NCBI GenBank assembly: GCA_964390645.1
Contig: CAYMLL010000013.1
Span: 1 to 55,046 of the forward strand
Reading direction: 5' to 3'
Source of the DNA: CAYMLL01 sp964390645
Lineage (GTDB): Bacteria; Planctomycetota; UBA8108
Length of the DNA: 55,046 bases
A model generated the notes under the pieces. The model worked only from the letters and a program-made list of their open reading frames with translations, was not told the DNA's origin and made no database searches. This document shows, in pieces, positions 8,809 to 18,353 of the stretch. How positions within the stretch are numbered: position 1 is the first letter of the stretch; each line of letters opens with the position of its first letter. A program made the translations under genes and the position numbers.

Positions 8809-11091
8809 TCAGATGGAAGCCGGATACATGGCCGCTGACGGGGAGTTCTTCTCGATCAGGAACTGTAGAAGCTTGCGGTCCGGTTCGAGGAACTCCTGGA
8901 TTCGAGCGCTGTCGACGTCGGCGACGATGATCTCACCCACCTCGTCGTAGACGGCTCCGAACAGCCCATGGCTCTTCATCTTCTGCGTCTGGTAGCAGTT
9001 GTCCGAGGTGGGACTCACGTAGTGGACCGACTTACACTTGTAGCGATGGATCAGGTAGAGGTGCGTGAGGGTCATGAGCCGCTTCTTGCGGAGGTTCGTA
9101 TCGAAGGTGTTCTGGTCTCGAATCACCAGGATGTCCCGTCGACACCGATCCTGGATGGGTGTGAACACCACGTTGGCGAGGCGCTCCCCGGTCTTGTTGA
9201 AGATACCGAGATCCAGCAGCTCGGAGCCGGCGGTATGTGGCCGCAGCTTCACCTTCAGGGGTCGTGGCAGCCCGTGATGTTTGGCCCAGAGATCGAGCCA
9301 CTCTTCCAGGAGTCGGGTCGGTACTTCGGTCTGGACGAGGTGCTGGAACTGGGTCGACCCCTTGCCCATCGCCTTGGTCATCGCCGTCCGTCCGGATGCA
9401 GCCATCAGGGCGCTGTCGGCCCGTGGACCACCGACCAGCGATTGCGGTGTCTGGTAGGGTGAGTCGGTGAGCCGGAAGCTGCGCTGGAGCCGAGCCAGCG
9501 CCAGCATCCCGTCTTCTTGCAGCGCCGTGGCAAAATCCTCGCTGGCCCGGCCGTCGATCTGGTGACCGCCGTAGGTGATGAAGTTGAAGACGTAACCCAG
9601 CTTGCCGAGCTCGACGGGGAATTGCCTCATCTCCTGGTCGCTCATTCCGGTCGTATCCCAGTTGAAGGATGGCGACAAGTTGTAGGCCAGCATCTTGTCC
9701 GGGAAGTGCGCGTGGATGGCCTCGGCGAACTCCTGCGCGTCCGAGAGGCTGGCGGTCTTGGTCTCCATCCACAGGAGATCACAGAACGGGGCGACCGCCA
9801 ACGAGCGCGCGATCGCGTACTTGATGCCGCCCTGGATCTGGTAGTAGCCCTCCGGCGTCTTGGCGTGTCCGCAGTCCCAGATGATGTTGATTCCGAGTGA
9901 ACGCGCCCGGTTCCGCGCTGCCAAGAAGGACGTCTGGCTCGCGAAGTCGAGCCATTGCGGGGCCGTCATCCCCAGCTCCTCGCCCTCGTCGCGGCGGAAA
10001 CAGATGACGTCAGCTACCGCTTGCGGGTAGGTCTTGAGGCCCGCCTCCGCCACCCAGATCTCGACGTACCGGGTCAGCACCTTGTCGACGACTGCATCGA
10101 TCGAGCTCCCCGTGCGGAACTCCTTGACGCTCTCATCAATCAGCTGCTGCAACCCTGTCCGATCCAGCCAGGCGAAGGCTTCCTGGTACTCCGGCTCATG
10201 GATGGCAAACAGGCGATGGCCACGAATATCCTCGGCGCCCTGTTCGTGGAAGCGTCGCAGGATCGCCGCGTGGCCAACCTTGTAGCGAGGCATGTCGACG
10301 TTCGTCGATCCGAGGACAAAGGGGTCATCACGCTCGTCTCCTCGACTCTCCAGGAGCGTTGCGGACTCGGCGTCCGTGCGTGCGACGATGACGCCCCCGA
10401 CGTTCATCACGTCGAGCTGGAATCGGGCAGCGTTGAGCCGCTTGATCTGCTCATCGACCCCCACCAGCACCTTGCCGCCTTGATGGCCGCACTTCTTCGA
10501 GCCGGGTCGTTGATCCTCGATGTGATAGCCCGGGACCCCGACCTCGACGAAGCGTCGAATGAGATTGCGGACATGTGCGTCGCCGCCGTGGCCGGTGTCG
10601 GCATCGGCGATGATGAACGGTCGGAAGTCGTGTTCCGGGGTCGCGTCGCGATCAGGCTCGCTCATCCGCGAGCGCGAGAAACGCTGATTCTTGTCGGCGG
10701 TCAGCAATGCCCGCACGATGGGCGCCGCCTCCTCGGGCACCTGACTCAGCGGGTAACTGGCCAGATCCGGGCCTGGCTCCTCGCAGATCGAGCCCTTTGC
10801 CGACGTCGCCCAGCCGCCCAGGTAGATGCCCTGGATGCCGGCCCGCTTCATGGCCACCGCCTGGCCCGGAGAGTAGGGGCCGAAAGTCGTGATCGACCTC
10901 TTCTCGGCGAACAACGACCGGAGCAGATCGTGGAACTGTTCGGCCGCGACCCGGGCAACCGTGTAGTCCTGAGCGATGGTTCCTCGCTGATTCATGACCT
11001 GGCCCGCGGAGTAGAGCCGTTCGATGTTTTCGAAGCGAGCGCTCGATTGCCACGTGATCTGGTTCGGCAAGTCTTGCTGGAATTCACTCAT
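8809..11091 (-). CDS. aceA: isocitrate lyase, long form
   Basis: A protein of 760 residues that cleaves isocitrate to succinate and glyoxylate, the first glyoxylate-shunt step. The catalytic loop KKCGH is at 199-203 (nucleophile C201). DADTGHGGD lies before it, with IEDQRPG just upstream of the loop, and SPSFNWD is in the second half. The length matches the roughly 760-residue long isocitrate lyases (mycobacterial Icl2-like) rather than the 430-530-residue short forms. The extra length is in a mid-protein insertion and a long C-terminal part with NKTGERLANVVF. It starts 39 bases after the malate synthase stop on the same strand, so the two are almost certainly one operon. Confidence 0.93.
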   Translation of the reverse strand: MSEFQQDLPNQITWQSSARFENIERLYSAGQVMNQRGTIAQDYTVARVAAEQFHDLLRSLFAEKRSITTFGPYSPGQAVAMKRAGIQGIYLGGWATSAKGSICEEPGPDLASYPLSQVPEEAAPIVRALLTADKNQRFSRSRMSEPDRDATPEHDFRPFIIADADTGHGGDAHVRNLIRRFVEVGVPGYHIEDQRPGSKKCGHQGGKVLVGVDEQIKRLNAARFQLDVMNVGGVIVARTDAESATLLESRGDERDDPFVLGSTNVDMPRYKVGHAAILRRFHEQGAEDIRGHRLFAIHEPEYQEAFAWLDRTGLQQLIDESVKEFRTGSSIDAVVDKVLTRYVEIWVAEAGLKTYPQAVADVICFRRDEGEELGMTAPQWLDFASQTSFLAARNRARSLGINIIWDCGHAKTPEGYYQIQGGIKYAIARSLAVAPFCDLLWMETKTASLSDAQEFAEAIHAHFPDKMLAYNLSPSFNWDTTGMSDQEMRQFPVELGKLGYVFNFITYGGHQIDGRASEDFATALQEDGMLALARLQRSFRLTDSPYQTPQSLVGGPRADSALMAASGRTAMTKAMGKGSTQFQHLVQTEVPTRLLEEWLDLWAKHHGLPRPLKVKLRPHTAGSELLDLGIFNKTGERLANVVFTPIQDRCRRDILVIRDQNTFDTNLRKKRLMTLTHLYLIHRYKCKSVHYVSPTSDNCYQTQKMKSHGLFGAVYDEVGEIIVADVDSARIQEFLEPDRKLLQFLIEKNSPSAAMYPASI

Positions 11092-11130
11092 CTGCTCGGT
11101 TCCTGTTCCTTCGATGCACGCAGCGTGGAG

Positions 11131-13068
11131 TCAAAAACGGGGATTGTCGGTGATCCGGGTGCCGTCCCTGGAGAACGCGGTCATGAACTGCTCGACGCGC
11201 TCCTGTGCCTCATCCAGATCGTGGTTGTCCAGGTTGATGTTCAAGAGGTCGATGTACCAGGGCGCCTTGACCGTCGAGTTGACATAGGCCGCGACGATGG
11301 CTCGGGCGATTGGCAGCGTCGTGGTCTTGGAGTTGTCGTGGACGTCCCGGTTTCCCGCCGCCAGCAACTTGTCGTACTCCTGCGACAGCAAGCGCTCGAA
11401 GAGCTCTGCGGTCAGGGGATCACCGACCGAGATCCCGGTCGGATCATCGGACTCCGTGAAGGCCACCCCCTTGTGCAGCCACTCCCAGAGGATGCTCAGT
11501 CGGATCTCTCCGGTTGCCATGTCTTCCATGAGATAGAGGACATCGTCGTTGCCGAAGGAGTCGGCCTGCTTGAGCGCTGCAGCCTGCATGCCCTGACCGA
11601 ACGCGTTGCCATACTGGAGCGCCACACTGATCAGATCCCGGGCTCCGCGGATGGTACGGGGCGCCGGCTCGAGCAGCGTCAGACCCGTCGCGTCGGAGTC
11701 GGTGTATGTCAATGGCGGGAAGTCTCGTCCGAGCTGGTTGTCGTCTCCGACCTGTTCCCAGACCGGTCGGACAATGTGCACCATCTTCCAGTGGGCGACC
11801 CACTTGCCGCTTGCTCCTGCTCGCTGCTCGCGCTTCGCTCCCTCCACGGCCCGCGCCATGCTCTCCGCCACGCCGTGCTTCGAGCCGACCGGGATGTTCG
11901 GTTCCATGCCGCCCTGCCACAGCGCGTAGCGCTCATCCTGGTCCGGCGTGTTGACCGCTCGCCGGACCCGGTCTTCGTAGTTGCGCATGTAGCCATAGGT
12001 CATCCCGATGGCATCGATGTTCGGGTTGTGGAATCCCTCATCCCAGGACAGGGCATCGGAGACGCTGTTGATGTAGTCCCAGCGTCCGGTGTTGTAACCC
12101 ACGAAGCGTCGGCCCAGCGCGGCGCGGATCTCCATCAGCTGGAAGCTGGCCTCGAGTTGCTCGACCAGGACGTAGGTCTTGATGGTCCCGGCCGGAAGCG
12201 ACAGGTGTGTCTCGATCCCTGCCAGCAAGGCGTCCCAGAGCGCGGCCTCGTCAGCTGTCTGGATCTTGGGAAGGTACAACACGACAGAGGAGCCGGCGGC
12301 ACGCAAGGCTTCCTGGTTGTTGACCACGTAGAGGGTGGCATCGACCAGTGACGCCCCGATCCCGGTCCCGTCCGCCCGACGGATATGGCGGTCATCGAGA
12401 TGGAGTCCGCGCGCGCGGTAGATCTTCGTGGTGAAGTCGAGCTGGTCACGCCAGCCGGTGACGATGTCCCGCTCCAGGAAACCCCGTGACCAGTCGTTCA
12501 TTTCCGCAGCGACCTGCTTGGCGACCCCGAGGAACAGAGGGGCCTGAGCGATGCCCAGCTTGAGGTTACGCTGGTTGTCGAGGGACATGGTCGAGAGCTG
12601 TCCGAGGGCGTCCTCGCCGTCGAACATCCAGCCGTCGGCTCCGGACAGGAGCGCGTAGGCGACGTTCCGCAACGATTTCTCGACCGGTGCGTTGGGGCGC
12701 GTCGCCGGTCCCGTACCCTGAATCCACTGGCGCTGGAGATCGGCCGGGATCTCGCTGCCGACAAACCGTCCGTCCCGTGCGTCCTGCACCTTGATGTCGG
12801 TTCCCTCGATGGTCGAGGACGCGTCGAGGAAGGTGATCGGGCGCCGGTCCCGGAACCGCCCGGCCCGGCGATCGATACGCGCTCGCATCAGATCCCGGCG
12901 GCGATCCTCGAGGCCGGCGACGGCTGCCAGGGCCGACAGCGCCTCGGCCGTCAGGACGTCCGGGTAGCGGGTCTCGATCCCGGCCCGGATCCGGAGCCGG
13001 TCCTTGGTGTCCTTGACTGTCGGCGACACCACGTCTTTCGACGACATGACGTCCTTCTGCGTCACCAT
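11131..13068 (-). CDS. aceB: malate synthase, A-type
   Basis: A protein of 645 residues that condenses glyoxylate with acetyl-CoA to malate, completing the glyoxylate shunt started by the downstream isocitrate lyase. Recognisable signatures are MFDGEDALGQLS, YNTGRWDYINS and LYLMEDMATGEI followed by LWEWLHKG, all matching the malate synthase A barrel and C-terminal domain. It is about 100 residues longer than the E. coli A-form (533). The ATG start has AGGA about 10 bases upstream. As first gene of the pair it probably carries the operon promoter in the upstream 0.8-kb gap. Carbon passing through this pair would be acetyl-CoA from the acyl-CoA genes elsewhere in the window. Confidence 0.93.
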   Translation of the reverse strand: MVTQKDVMSSKDVVSPTVKDTKDRLRIRAGIETRYPDVLTAEALSALAAVAGLEDRRRDLMRARIDRRAGRFRDRRPITFLDASSTIEGTDIKVQDARDGRFVGSEIPADLQRQWIQGTGPATRPNAPVEKSLRNVAYALLSGADGWMFDGEDALGQLSTMSLDNQRNLKLGIAQAPLFLGVAKQVAAEMNDWSRGFLERDIVTGWRDQLDFTTKIYRARGLHLDDRHIRRADGTGIGASLVDATLYVVNNQEALRAAGSSVVLYLPKIQTADEAALWDALLAGIETHLSLPAGTIKTYVLVEQLEASFQLMEIRAALGRRFVGYNTGRWDYINSVSDALSWDEGFHNPNIDAIGMTYGYMRNYEDRVRRAVNTPDQDERYALWQGGMEPNIPVGSKHGVAESMARAVEGAKREQRAGASGKWVAHWKMVHIVRPVWEQVGDDNQLGRDFPPLTYTDSDATGLTLLEPAPRTIRGARDLISVALQYGNAFGQGMQAAALKQADSFGNDDVLYLMEDMATGEIRLSILWEWLHKGVAFTESDDPTGISVGDPLTAELFERLLSQEYDKLLAAGNRDVHDNSKTTTLPIARAIVAAYVNSTVKAPWYIDLLNINLDNHDLDEAQERVEQFMTAFSRDGTRITDNPRF

Positions 13069-13876
13069 GTCTCGAGCGTCCTGTCTTGACTTGCAGGTCG
13101 AGTGTGTGATTGATCAGCGACTCGAATCGCGTCGTCACCTGGTCGTTATCGTCATACGGGCGGGCCGAGGACGAGTTCGTCGAGATGTCCGGTCAGCTGT
13201 CCCCGCGTCGTGTTACCCGTGCGCTGTTGATTCCGGTGCATCTCGGAACTCCTTCCCGGTACCGGGAATCTCGAGCAGCGGGAAGGGCGTGTCCGGTCAG
13301 CTCGCGTCGGTCGGGTCACCGGGCCGTCCCGGTTTCTGCGTCGGTACTCCACAACGGTCAGGTCGTGGTCCCCCGCTTCGGGGAGCTCCTCGCGATCGAG
13401 TTGCAGAAGAATACAGCGTGACTTTGTTCCTGCAAGCGCTTCCGCGCAGAATCCTCCGCGTAGCGCTGGGCAGTCAGCGAACGGACGCTGTCGCGGGTTC
13501 GCGCCCTGCCTGGCAGCGTCGCGCCGCCAGAGGCGCTGACCGACCGTCTGCTGAGTCACCCGGCGATCTCGCACTGGACGAGGACCTTCGTGAGCTTCCT
13601 CAACGACGTGTGATCTCGCGTTCTGTCCGGGAACCGGAACGACCGGTAACCTCCTCGACAGCGGGAGCTCGCCGTGTCGAGCCGTCGATGAGCAACAGGA
13701 GGTCGGAAGGGGATCAGACCTGTCGGCCTCGCAACTTCAACGGCGACGAAGTCGGTAGTAGCGGGAGCGTGCGCCACGGGATCCGGCTGCTTGGATTCCG
13801 GGCGGACCCAACTCCGTCGCCCTCGAGGATCTCCACGACGGGCTCACGCAAGATGCGCCGGCCGGGATGATCGAGA
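13069..13876. other. gene-poor stretch upstream of aceB
   Basis: About 800 bases with no frame that looks like protein; the open frames present are arginine- and proline-rich and read as chance frames in GC-rich DNA. The part nearest aceB should contain the promoter for aceB-aceA. The part near 13.7-13.9 kb may be decayed remains of the dioxygenase next to it. Confidence 0.45.
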
Positions 13877-14183
13877 GCTGATCGAAGTCTCGTATCGCCC
13901 GGCGGGATGATGCCACTTTCTTGTCGAGGTCCGAGATCACGGCGGTCGACTCACCGTCACCGATGAGGTCGCTGGGCATCGTCATCTCCAGAGGACCGAA
14001 TCCCTCGGTGTAGGCGCCTTGATGATCGTCCGTGATGTTCTGGTCGTGGAGCGCGAGCACGGCGCGTTGATGGCGGGCATCGCGCAGCGTCGCGAAGGTC
14101 TCGTCGCTGACGGGCGAAGCCAGGTCGACGCCGTCCACCTCCGCGCCCATGCGATGGGTCCAGGGGCGAGCTGCCAGTGTCAT
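13877..14183 (-). pseudogene. TauD/TfdA-type dioxygenase N-terminal fragment, frameshifted and truncated
   Basis: The ATG at 14183 opens a frame whose first 90 residues match the N-terminus of Fe(II)/2-oxoglutarate dioxygenases of the TauD family: HRMGAEVDGVDLASPVSD, then LALHDQNITDDHQGAYTEGFGPLE and ISDLDK. After DLDK the frame degenerates. The expected continuation (ESGIIPPGDTRLRS, like the family's LD-x-G-x-I-P-P stretch) sits in another frame, so about one base is missing near 13918. Beyond that the H-x-D iron site and all of the C-terminal half are absent. The start overlaps the LarA-like stop by four bases, so the intact ancestor was probably translationally coupled to it. It is either a pseudogene or damaged by sequence error plus a real deletion. 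Confidence 0.6.
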
Positions 14184-15469
14184 GCGTCGTGCACTTCCGG
14201 GCTCATGTGCTCGTCGCACAGGTTGCCGCTTGCATCCAGTGGAAGAGGGCGCAAGTCGGTAAGAACCTCCAGATCGTCGCGGCCGTGAGCCTCTTCCAGG
14301 TAGGCGGCGGAGCACTCCACCTCGGCCAGCGTGAGCGTGTTGCGGATCCACAAGAGCTTCGCGTCGGCTGACTCGGTGAGCCCGATCTGGGTCAGCGCGG
14401 CGTCGAGCAACTCTCTGTCCGTGTTGAAGTCCAGCGGCTCCATCGAGCCGACGAAGTGGCCGCTCGTCATGCCGTTGAGCCGCGTCGCGTGCCGGTCGAC
14501 CTTTTCGAGAAGCCGGGTCCGGCAGAACTCCGCCAGTCCCATCCCTTCCGCGTTGCCGCGGCTCGCATCCGTGAGGTCGCGCAGCGCGATCATGCGCACC
14601 TTCGGGAGCTCAGCGTCCGCCGCGCGATGCACGAGAAACTTTCGACCGACGATGCTCAGATCGAACCCGGTTCCGCTGATGTTCTTGCCGATCTCGTCGA
14701 TCAGGAGGACGTCGGCGGTCTCGAACGGCAAGCGAGCTGCCCATCTCTTCGCCAGAACGAGCAGCTCCTTCTCGCGCTCCTCGATGTGCTCCGGCTCGAT
14801 CGCCTCGATCAGAGCCGTCTTCGAGTAGCTGTTCTCGACAATCGCGACAGCTGCGGTGACGGAGCAGCGTGCGAGAACCTCGCTCGTGACCCGCCGGAGG
14901 ATCTGACCGAAGCTGTAGTCGCGGATGGCACGGTGGTAAACCCTGGCCCCCGCCTGCTTGCCGAGGCCGATCAGCATCATCTTGAGGACGCCGCTCTCGA
15001 TGTCCCCGACGAACTGGGTGTGAGTCTTGACGCGGTTGCACACGACGACGTGATCGGCCTCGAACGCGTGCTTGTCGAAGTGGATGGGAAAGCCCTCGGC
15101 CGCCTCGCCCACGACGACGGTCTCCATGCTGGAGCGGATGGGGCAGCCGCAGCTCGCCTCGTCGATGCCGAGAGTCTCGAGGATCTCGGCCTGGCCCCCG
15201 GCCGTGCCGCCTCCGTGGCTGCCCATGGCCGGCACGATGAAGGGAGCCGCGCCCAGTCGCACGAGATGATCGACGATGCTCTTGACGATTCGCGGGATTC
15301 CCGCGATTCCGCGGCTTCCGACCGCGACCGCCACCGTCTGTCCCGCCTCGATCTTGCGTCCGAGAGACAATCGCTTCAGCTGCTTCTCCGTCTCGTCCTC
15401 GACGTCGTCGATCCGGCGTGTGTCGAACGTCTTGCGGACACGAAAGACGAGCGGATGTTCGATCATCAT
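14180..15469 (-). CDS. LarA-like protein (nickel-dependent lactate racemase family, DUF2088-like)
   Basis: A protein of 429 residues, the same length as lactate racemase LarA. Family signatures include SRGIAGIPRIV, PAMGSHGGGT, CPIRSSMETV, VCNRVKTHTQF, ESGVLKMMLIGLGKQ and DEIGKNISGTGFD. LarA-type enzymes use a nickel-pincer nucleotide to racemise or epimerise 2-hydroxy acids. No larB, larC or larE gene for making the cofactor is in the window, and related subgroups have other or unknown substrates, so lactate should not be assumed. The stop overlaps the start of the broken dioxygenase downstream. It is divergent from the propeller gene at 15909, with a shared 440-base upstream region. Confidence 0.75.
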   Translation of the reverse strand: MMIEHPLVFRVRKTFDTRRIDDVEDETEKQLKRLSLGRKIEAGQTVAVAVGSRGIAGIPRIVKSIVDHLVRLGAAPFIVPAMGSHGGGTAGGQAEILETLGIDEASCGCPIRSSMETVVVGEAAEGFPIHFDKHAFEADHVVVCNRVKTHTQFVGDIESGVLKMMLIGLGKQAGARVYHRAIRDYSFGQILRRVTSEVLARCSVTAAVAIVENSYSKTALIEAIEPEHIEEREKELLVLAKRWAARLPFETADVLLIDEIGKNISGTGFDLSIVGRKFLVHRAADAELPKVRMIALRDLTDASRGNAEGMGLAEFCRTRLLEKVDRHATRLNGMTSGHFVGSMEPLDFNTDRELLDAALTQIGLTESADAKLLWIRNTLTLAEVECSAAYLEEAHGRDDLEVLTDLRPLPLDASGNLCDEHMSPEVHDA

Positions 15470-15863
15470 CGGGGCAGGCGAGTTGTTGAGCCTTGGTCGC
15501 AGATCGTCGATGGCGCTTCATTGAAACCGATTTCTCGCGCGCTGACGAGGATCGGTCGAGGGCCGATCGCGAAGCGTCGGTTCGCGGGCTCTCTGATGTG
15601 CTGATCGAGGTCCGACGATAAGCGATCGGGGGGATGGCGTGAGGCACAACGGGCCGACGTTCGGGGTCCTTTCTCGCTCTTTCATCTGCGCCGGTCTTGC
15701 GGTCGAGCGGGCAGGCGCGAGAGAGTGGCCGGGTCGCACGGGCAATCGAGGTACGGGACCGGGGGCTCGAGCTCGCAGCCGCACGATCGGAACTCCTCCA
15801 CAGATGACCGGGCATCGGATAGGGTCGTTGTTCCCCGGGGAATTGTGGAAGAGCGCCGTCCGC
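15470..15863. other. divergent intergenic region
   Basis: This lies between the LarA-like gene (minus) and the secreted propeller gene (plus), so it should carry promoters for both. No clear promoter or operator is visible. The plus-strand frame is open across it but its composition is not protein-like. Confidence 0.45.
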
Positions 15864-15905
15864 GAATCCGAGTCCGAGTCCGAGTCCGAGTCCGAGTCCG
15901 AGTTT
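15864..15905. repeat. GAGTCC hexanucleotide microsatellite just before a start codon
   Basis: Five perfect GAGTCC copies (15870-15899) are flanked by one variant on each side (GAATCC, GAGTTT). The array ends three bases before the ATG at 15909. Because the unit is six bases, copy-number change would not shift frame but would move any upstream ribosome-binding or promoter element relative to the start. If the upstream frame were translated, it would encode a Glu-Ser dipeptide run. Confidence 0.8.
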
Positions 15906-15908
15906 GCC

Positions 15909-17156
15909 ATGACCTCACGCGCCATCTTCGTCCTCATCCTGGCGTCCCCCTCCGTCTTCTGTCAGTCGTCGAGCATCGAGCTCACCGTCTCGCAGATCAC
16001 GCACGGGCCCAGGCAGCACTTCTTCGGCTACATCGGTCAGTGCCGCACGATCCCATGGAGCGCGGATGGTCACTATATTCTCGCGCTCGAGGTCGGCTTT
16101 CACGATCGCATGCCGGGGCCCGATGACGTTGCGGACATCGTTCTCCTCGATACACGGAGCGGCTACAAGATCGAGAAGCTGGATCGCACGCTGGCGTGGA
16201 ATTTTCAGCAAGGAACGATGCTCTACTGGCACCCACGGTCCGCGAAGACGCAGTTTCTCTTCAACGATCGGGATCCGACGACCGGTCGTGTCTTCACCGT
16301 TCTCTACGACATCGAGAAGCGCCAGCGTGTACGTGAGTATCGCTTCGACGACACCCCGATCGGCAACGGCGGCGTCGCGCAAGACGGCAGCGCGTTTCTC
16401 GGGCTCAACTACGGTCGATTGGCGCGGCTGCGGCCGGTGACCGGCTATCCGGGTGTGCCGGACTGGTCGAAGGGGTCGGATGCTCCGTCGAACGACGGGA
16501 TGTTCCGCGTCGACATCGCGACCGGCGAGAGGCGTGTCGTCGTGTCGTACCGACAGCTCGCCGATCGACTGCGCGAGCGCGGCGTCGACGTTCGTGGTAC
16601 CGGGCTATTCATCAACCATACGCTGTGGAATCGCGCGGGCGATCGCATCTACTTTTTTGTGCGTGGCGCGTGGAGCGGGCGGCCGGGGACCAAGATCAAC
16701 ACGCCGTGCTCCGTGCGACCGGACGGCACGGAGCTCGTGCTTCACGACGTTCACATCGGCGGCCATCCCGAGTGGGCAGAAGGCGACCTGCTGATCGGTC
16801 GTTCGGGAGTGAAGCAGGTGTTCTACGACGTCCGCAAGAAGACTGTCGTCGGTGTGCTCGGCACGCCGCAGATCTTCCCGAATCCCGAGGGTGACATCTC
16901 GCTGTCTCCCGACGGCAAGTGGTTCGTCAACGGCTGGAAGGCGCGGGGCGGCACTCGCTACGTCGTCTACCGACTCGCCGACAGGCTCAGTGCGCGCTCG
17001 CCGTCGTTCGAGCGCGGCAAGTACTCCGGTGAGCTGCGCATCGATCCGGCGCCCCGCTGGAACCGTACCGGCGATATGCTCCTTGTTCCCGGGATCGCGA
17101 GCGACGGAACACGCCAGCTCTTCGTGATCGGCGTGCACGTGCGCAGGTCGGAGTGA
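15909..17156 (+). CDS. secreted TolB-like / PD40-type beta-propeller protein
   Basis: A protein of 415 residues from the ATG at 15909, chosen because it begins a signal peptide (MTSRAIFVLILASPSVFCQSSS); the frame is open upstream but that part is low-complexity. Repeated blade-like units carry W..DG or SPDG motifs (IPWSADGHYILALE, LYWHPRSAKTQF, WNRAGDRIYFF, ISLSPDGKWFVNG, WNRTGDMLLVPG). This is the pattern of TolB/WD40-like propellers and of oligogalacturonate-lyase-like folds. No catalytic residues could be assigned. It is likely exported. No clear Shine-Dalgarno is present; the GAG of the microsatellite tail is the only purine stretch at suitable spacing. Confidence 0.7.
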   Translation: MTSRAIFVLILASPSVFCQSSSIELTVSQITHGPRQHFFGYIGQCRTIPWSADGHYILALEVGFHDRMPGPDDVADIVLLDTRSGYKIEKLDRTLAWNFQQGTMLYWHPRSAKTQFLFNDRDPTTGRVFTVLYDIEKRQRVREYRFDDTPIGNGGVAQDGSAFLGLNYGRLARLRPVTGYPGVPDWSKGSDAPSNDGMFRVDIATGERRVVVSYRQLADRLRERGVDVRGTGLFINHTLWNRAGDRIYFFVRGAWSGRPGTKINTPCSVRPDGTELVLHDVHIGGHPEWAEGDLLIGRSGVKQVFYDVRKKTVVGVLGTPQIFPNPEGDISLSPDGKWFVNGWKARGGTRYVVYRLADRLSARSPSFERGKYSGELRIDPAPRWNRTGDMLLVPGIASDGTRQLFVIGVHVRRSE

Positions 17157-17375
17157 GCAGCCTCGAACGACTCCGTGCGTTCCGGTCCGGGTGGGCCCTT
17201 CCGCCTTCCGGTGCTGCCACGCGGCCGGGGAATGACCGAGGTCCTGTTCAGCCGACCCGTCGACGATGGTGCCTGTCCGCGAGAAGGTGGTCAGCCGAGC
17301 CGATCCGAAGGGCCTTGGCGTCGGTTTCCACCGCATGTCATACTGCGGACCGATTGAAACCAAGCGGAGGCCGCC

Positions 17376-18353
17376 ATGATCGATCTCTCGAGAGGCACGC
17401 CGTTCACTTTCCGGCAGGGAGCCCGTTCCGCTCTTCTCGTCGTATGGCTGGCCGCATGTGCCTCGTGTGTCACACCGCGCCACCAGAAGATCGTGACACC
17501 GCGAACGGTGACGCCGTCGGCAGCGTCTGTCCAGCAGAGCGGCTTGAGGCGGAAGGTCGTCATCGCGCGATTCAGCAACGAAACGCTCTACGGCAAGAGC
17601 ATTCTCCTGGGCGACAAGGATCTTCTCGGCCGTCAAGCGTCGGACATGCTGGCAACTCGAATCACCGAATCCGGCAACTTCGTTCTCTTCGAACGAGCTG
17701 ATCCGGCTCCGATCCTCGAGGCGCTCGATACCGGATCGATCGAGGAGCTGGGGCTTCCGGCCGACTACCTGATCATCGGATCGGTTTCCGAGTTCGGCCG
17801 AGAGACCAAGAGCAAGAAGGGCTTCTTCAGCCGGACCAAGATGCAGGTCGCGCGCGCCAAAGTGAACGTGCGGCTCGTCGATGTGCGATCATCACGGGTG
17901 ATTTTCGCGAGCGACGGAACGGGCGAGGCCGAGACTGAAGTGGGCACGGTCGTCGGCCTTGGAACGAGCGCGGGCTTCGACTCCACCCTCAATGACAAGG
18001 CGATCTCTGCCGCGATCTCGAAGGTGGTCAACAACCTGCTCGAGAAGTTGCTCGACAGGCCGTGGCGCTCCTATGTCCTTTCCAACCAGGATGGAGTGGT
18101 GACGATTGTCGGGGGCAGGTCGCAAGGCCTTCGTGCCGGAAGGCGTTTCAAGGTCGTCGAGCGCGGCAAGACCGTGAAGAATCCCCAGACAGGTGGGCTG
18201 ATCGAGCTCCCGGGCAAGAGAGTTGCCGGGATCGAGGTGAACACCGTCCACGGCGACACCCCCGAAGACGAGATCTCCCTGTGCAAGATCGTCTCCGGAG
18301 GGCCTCTCGGCGCCAACCTCGCGGAATACGTGGTGGAGGAAGAATCTCGATGA
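17376..18353 (+). CDS. CsgG/HfaB-family lipoprotein
   Basis: A protein of 325 residues with an N-terminal signal and lipobox LAAC (Cys28). The body matches CsgG-like outer-membrane proteins: RKVVIARFSNET, LGRQASDMLATRITESGNFVLFER, ADYLIIGSVSEFGR and LVDVRSSRVIFASDGTGEAE. The last 90 residues (VTIVGGRSQGLRAGRRFKVVERG) resemble the small C-terminal domain of many non-curli CsgG homologues. In curli systems CsgG forms the secretion pore, but no curli subunit genes are here. Instead it heads a four-gene unit with other lipoproteins, the layout seen with DUF4810 and DUF799 proteins. The stop overlaps the next start by four bases (ATGA). Confidence 0.85.
   Translation: MIDLSRGTPFTFRQGARSALLVVWLAACASCVTPRHQKIVTPRTVTPSAASVQQSGLRRKVVIARFSNETLYGKSILLGDKDLLGRQASDMLATRITESGNFVLFERADPAPILEALDTGSIEELGLPADYLIIGSVSEFGRETKSKKGFFSRTKMQVARAKVNVRLVDVRSSRVIFASDGTGEAETEVGTVVGLGTSAGFDSTLNDKAISAAISKVVNNLLEKLLDRPWRSYVLSNQDGVVTIVGGRSQGLRAGRRFKVVERGKTVKNPQTGGLIELPGKRVAGIEVNTVHGDTPEDEISLCKIVSGGPLGANLAEYVVEEESR

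Noticed and set aside
9955..12351. 798-codon open frame on the plus strand opposite aceA and aceB
   Set aside because: It lies fully antisense to two clear enzymes, and its sequence is Arg/Val/Asp-rich with no domain. It is a typical GC-rich shadow frame.
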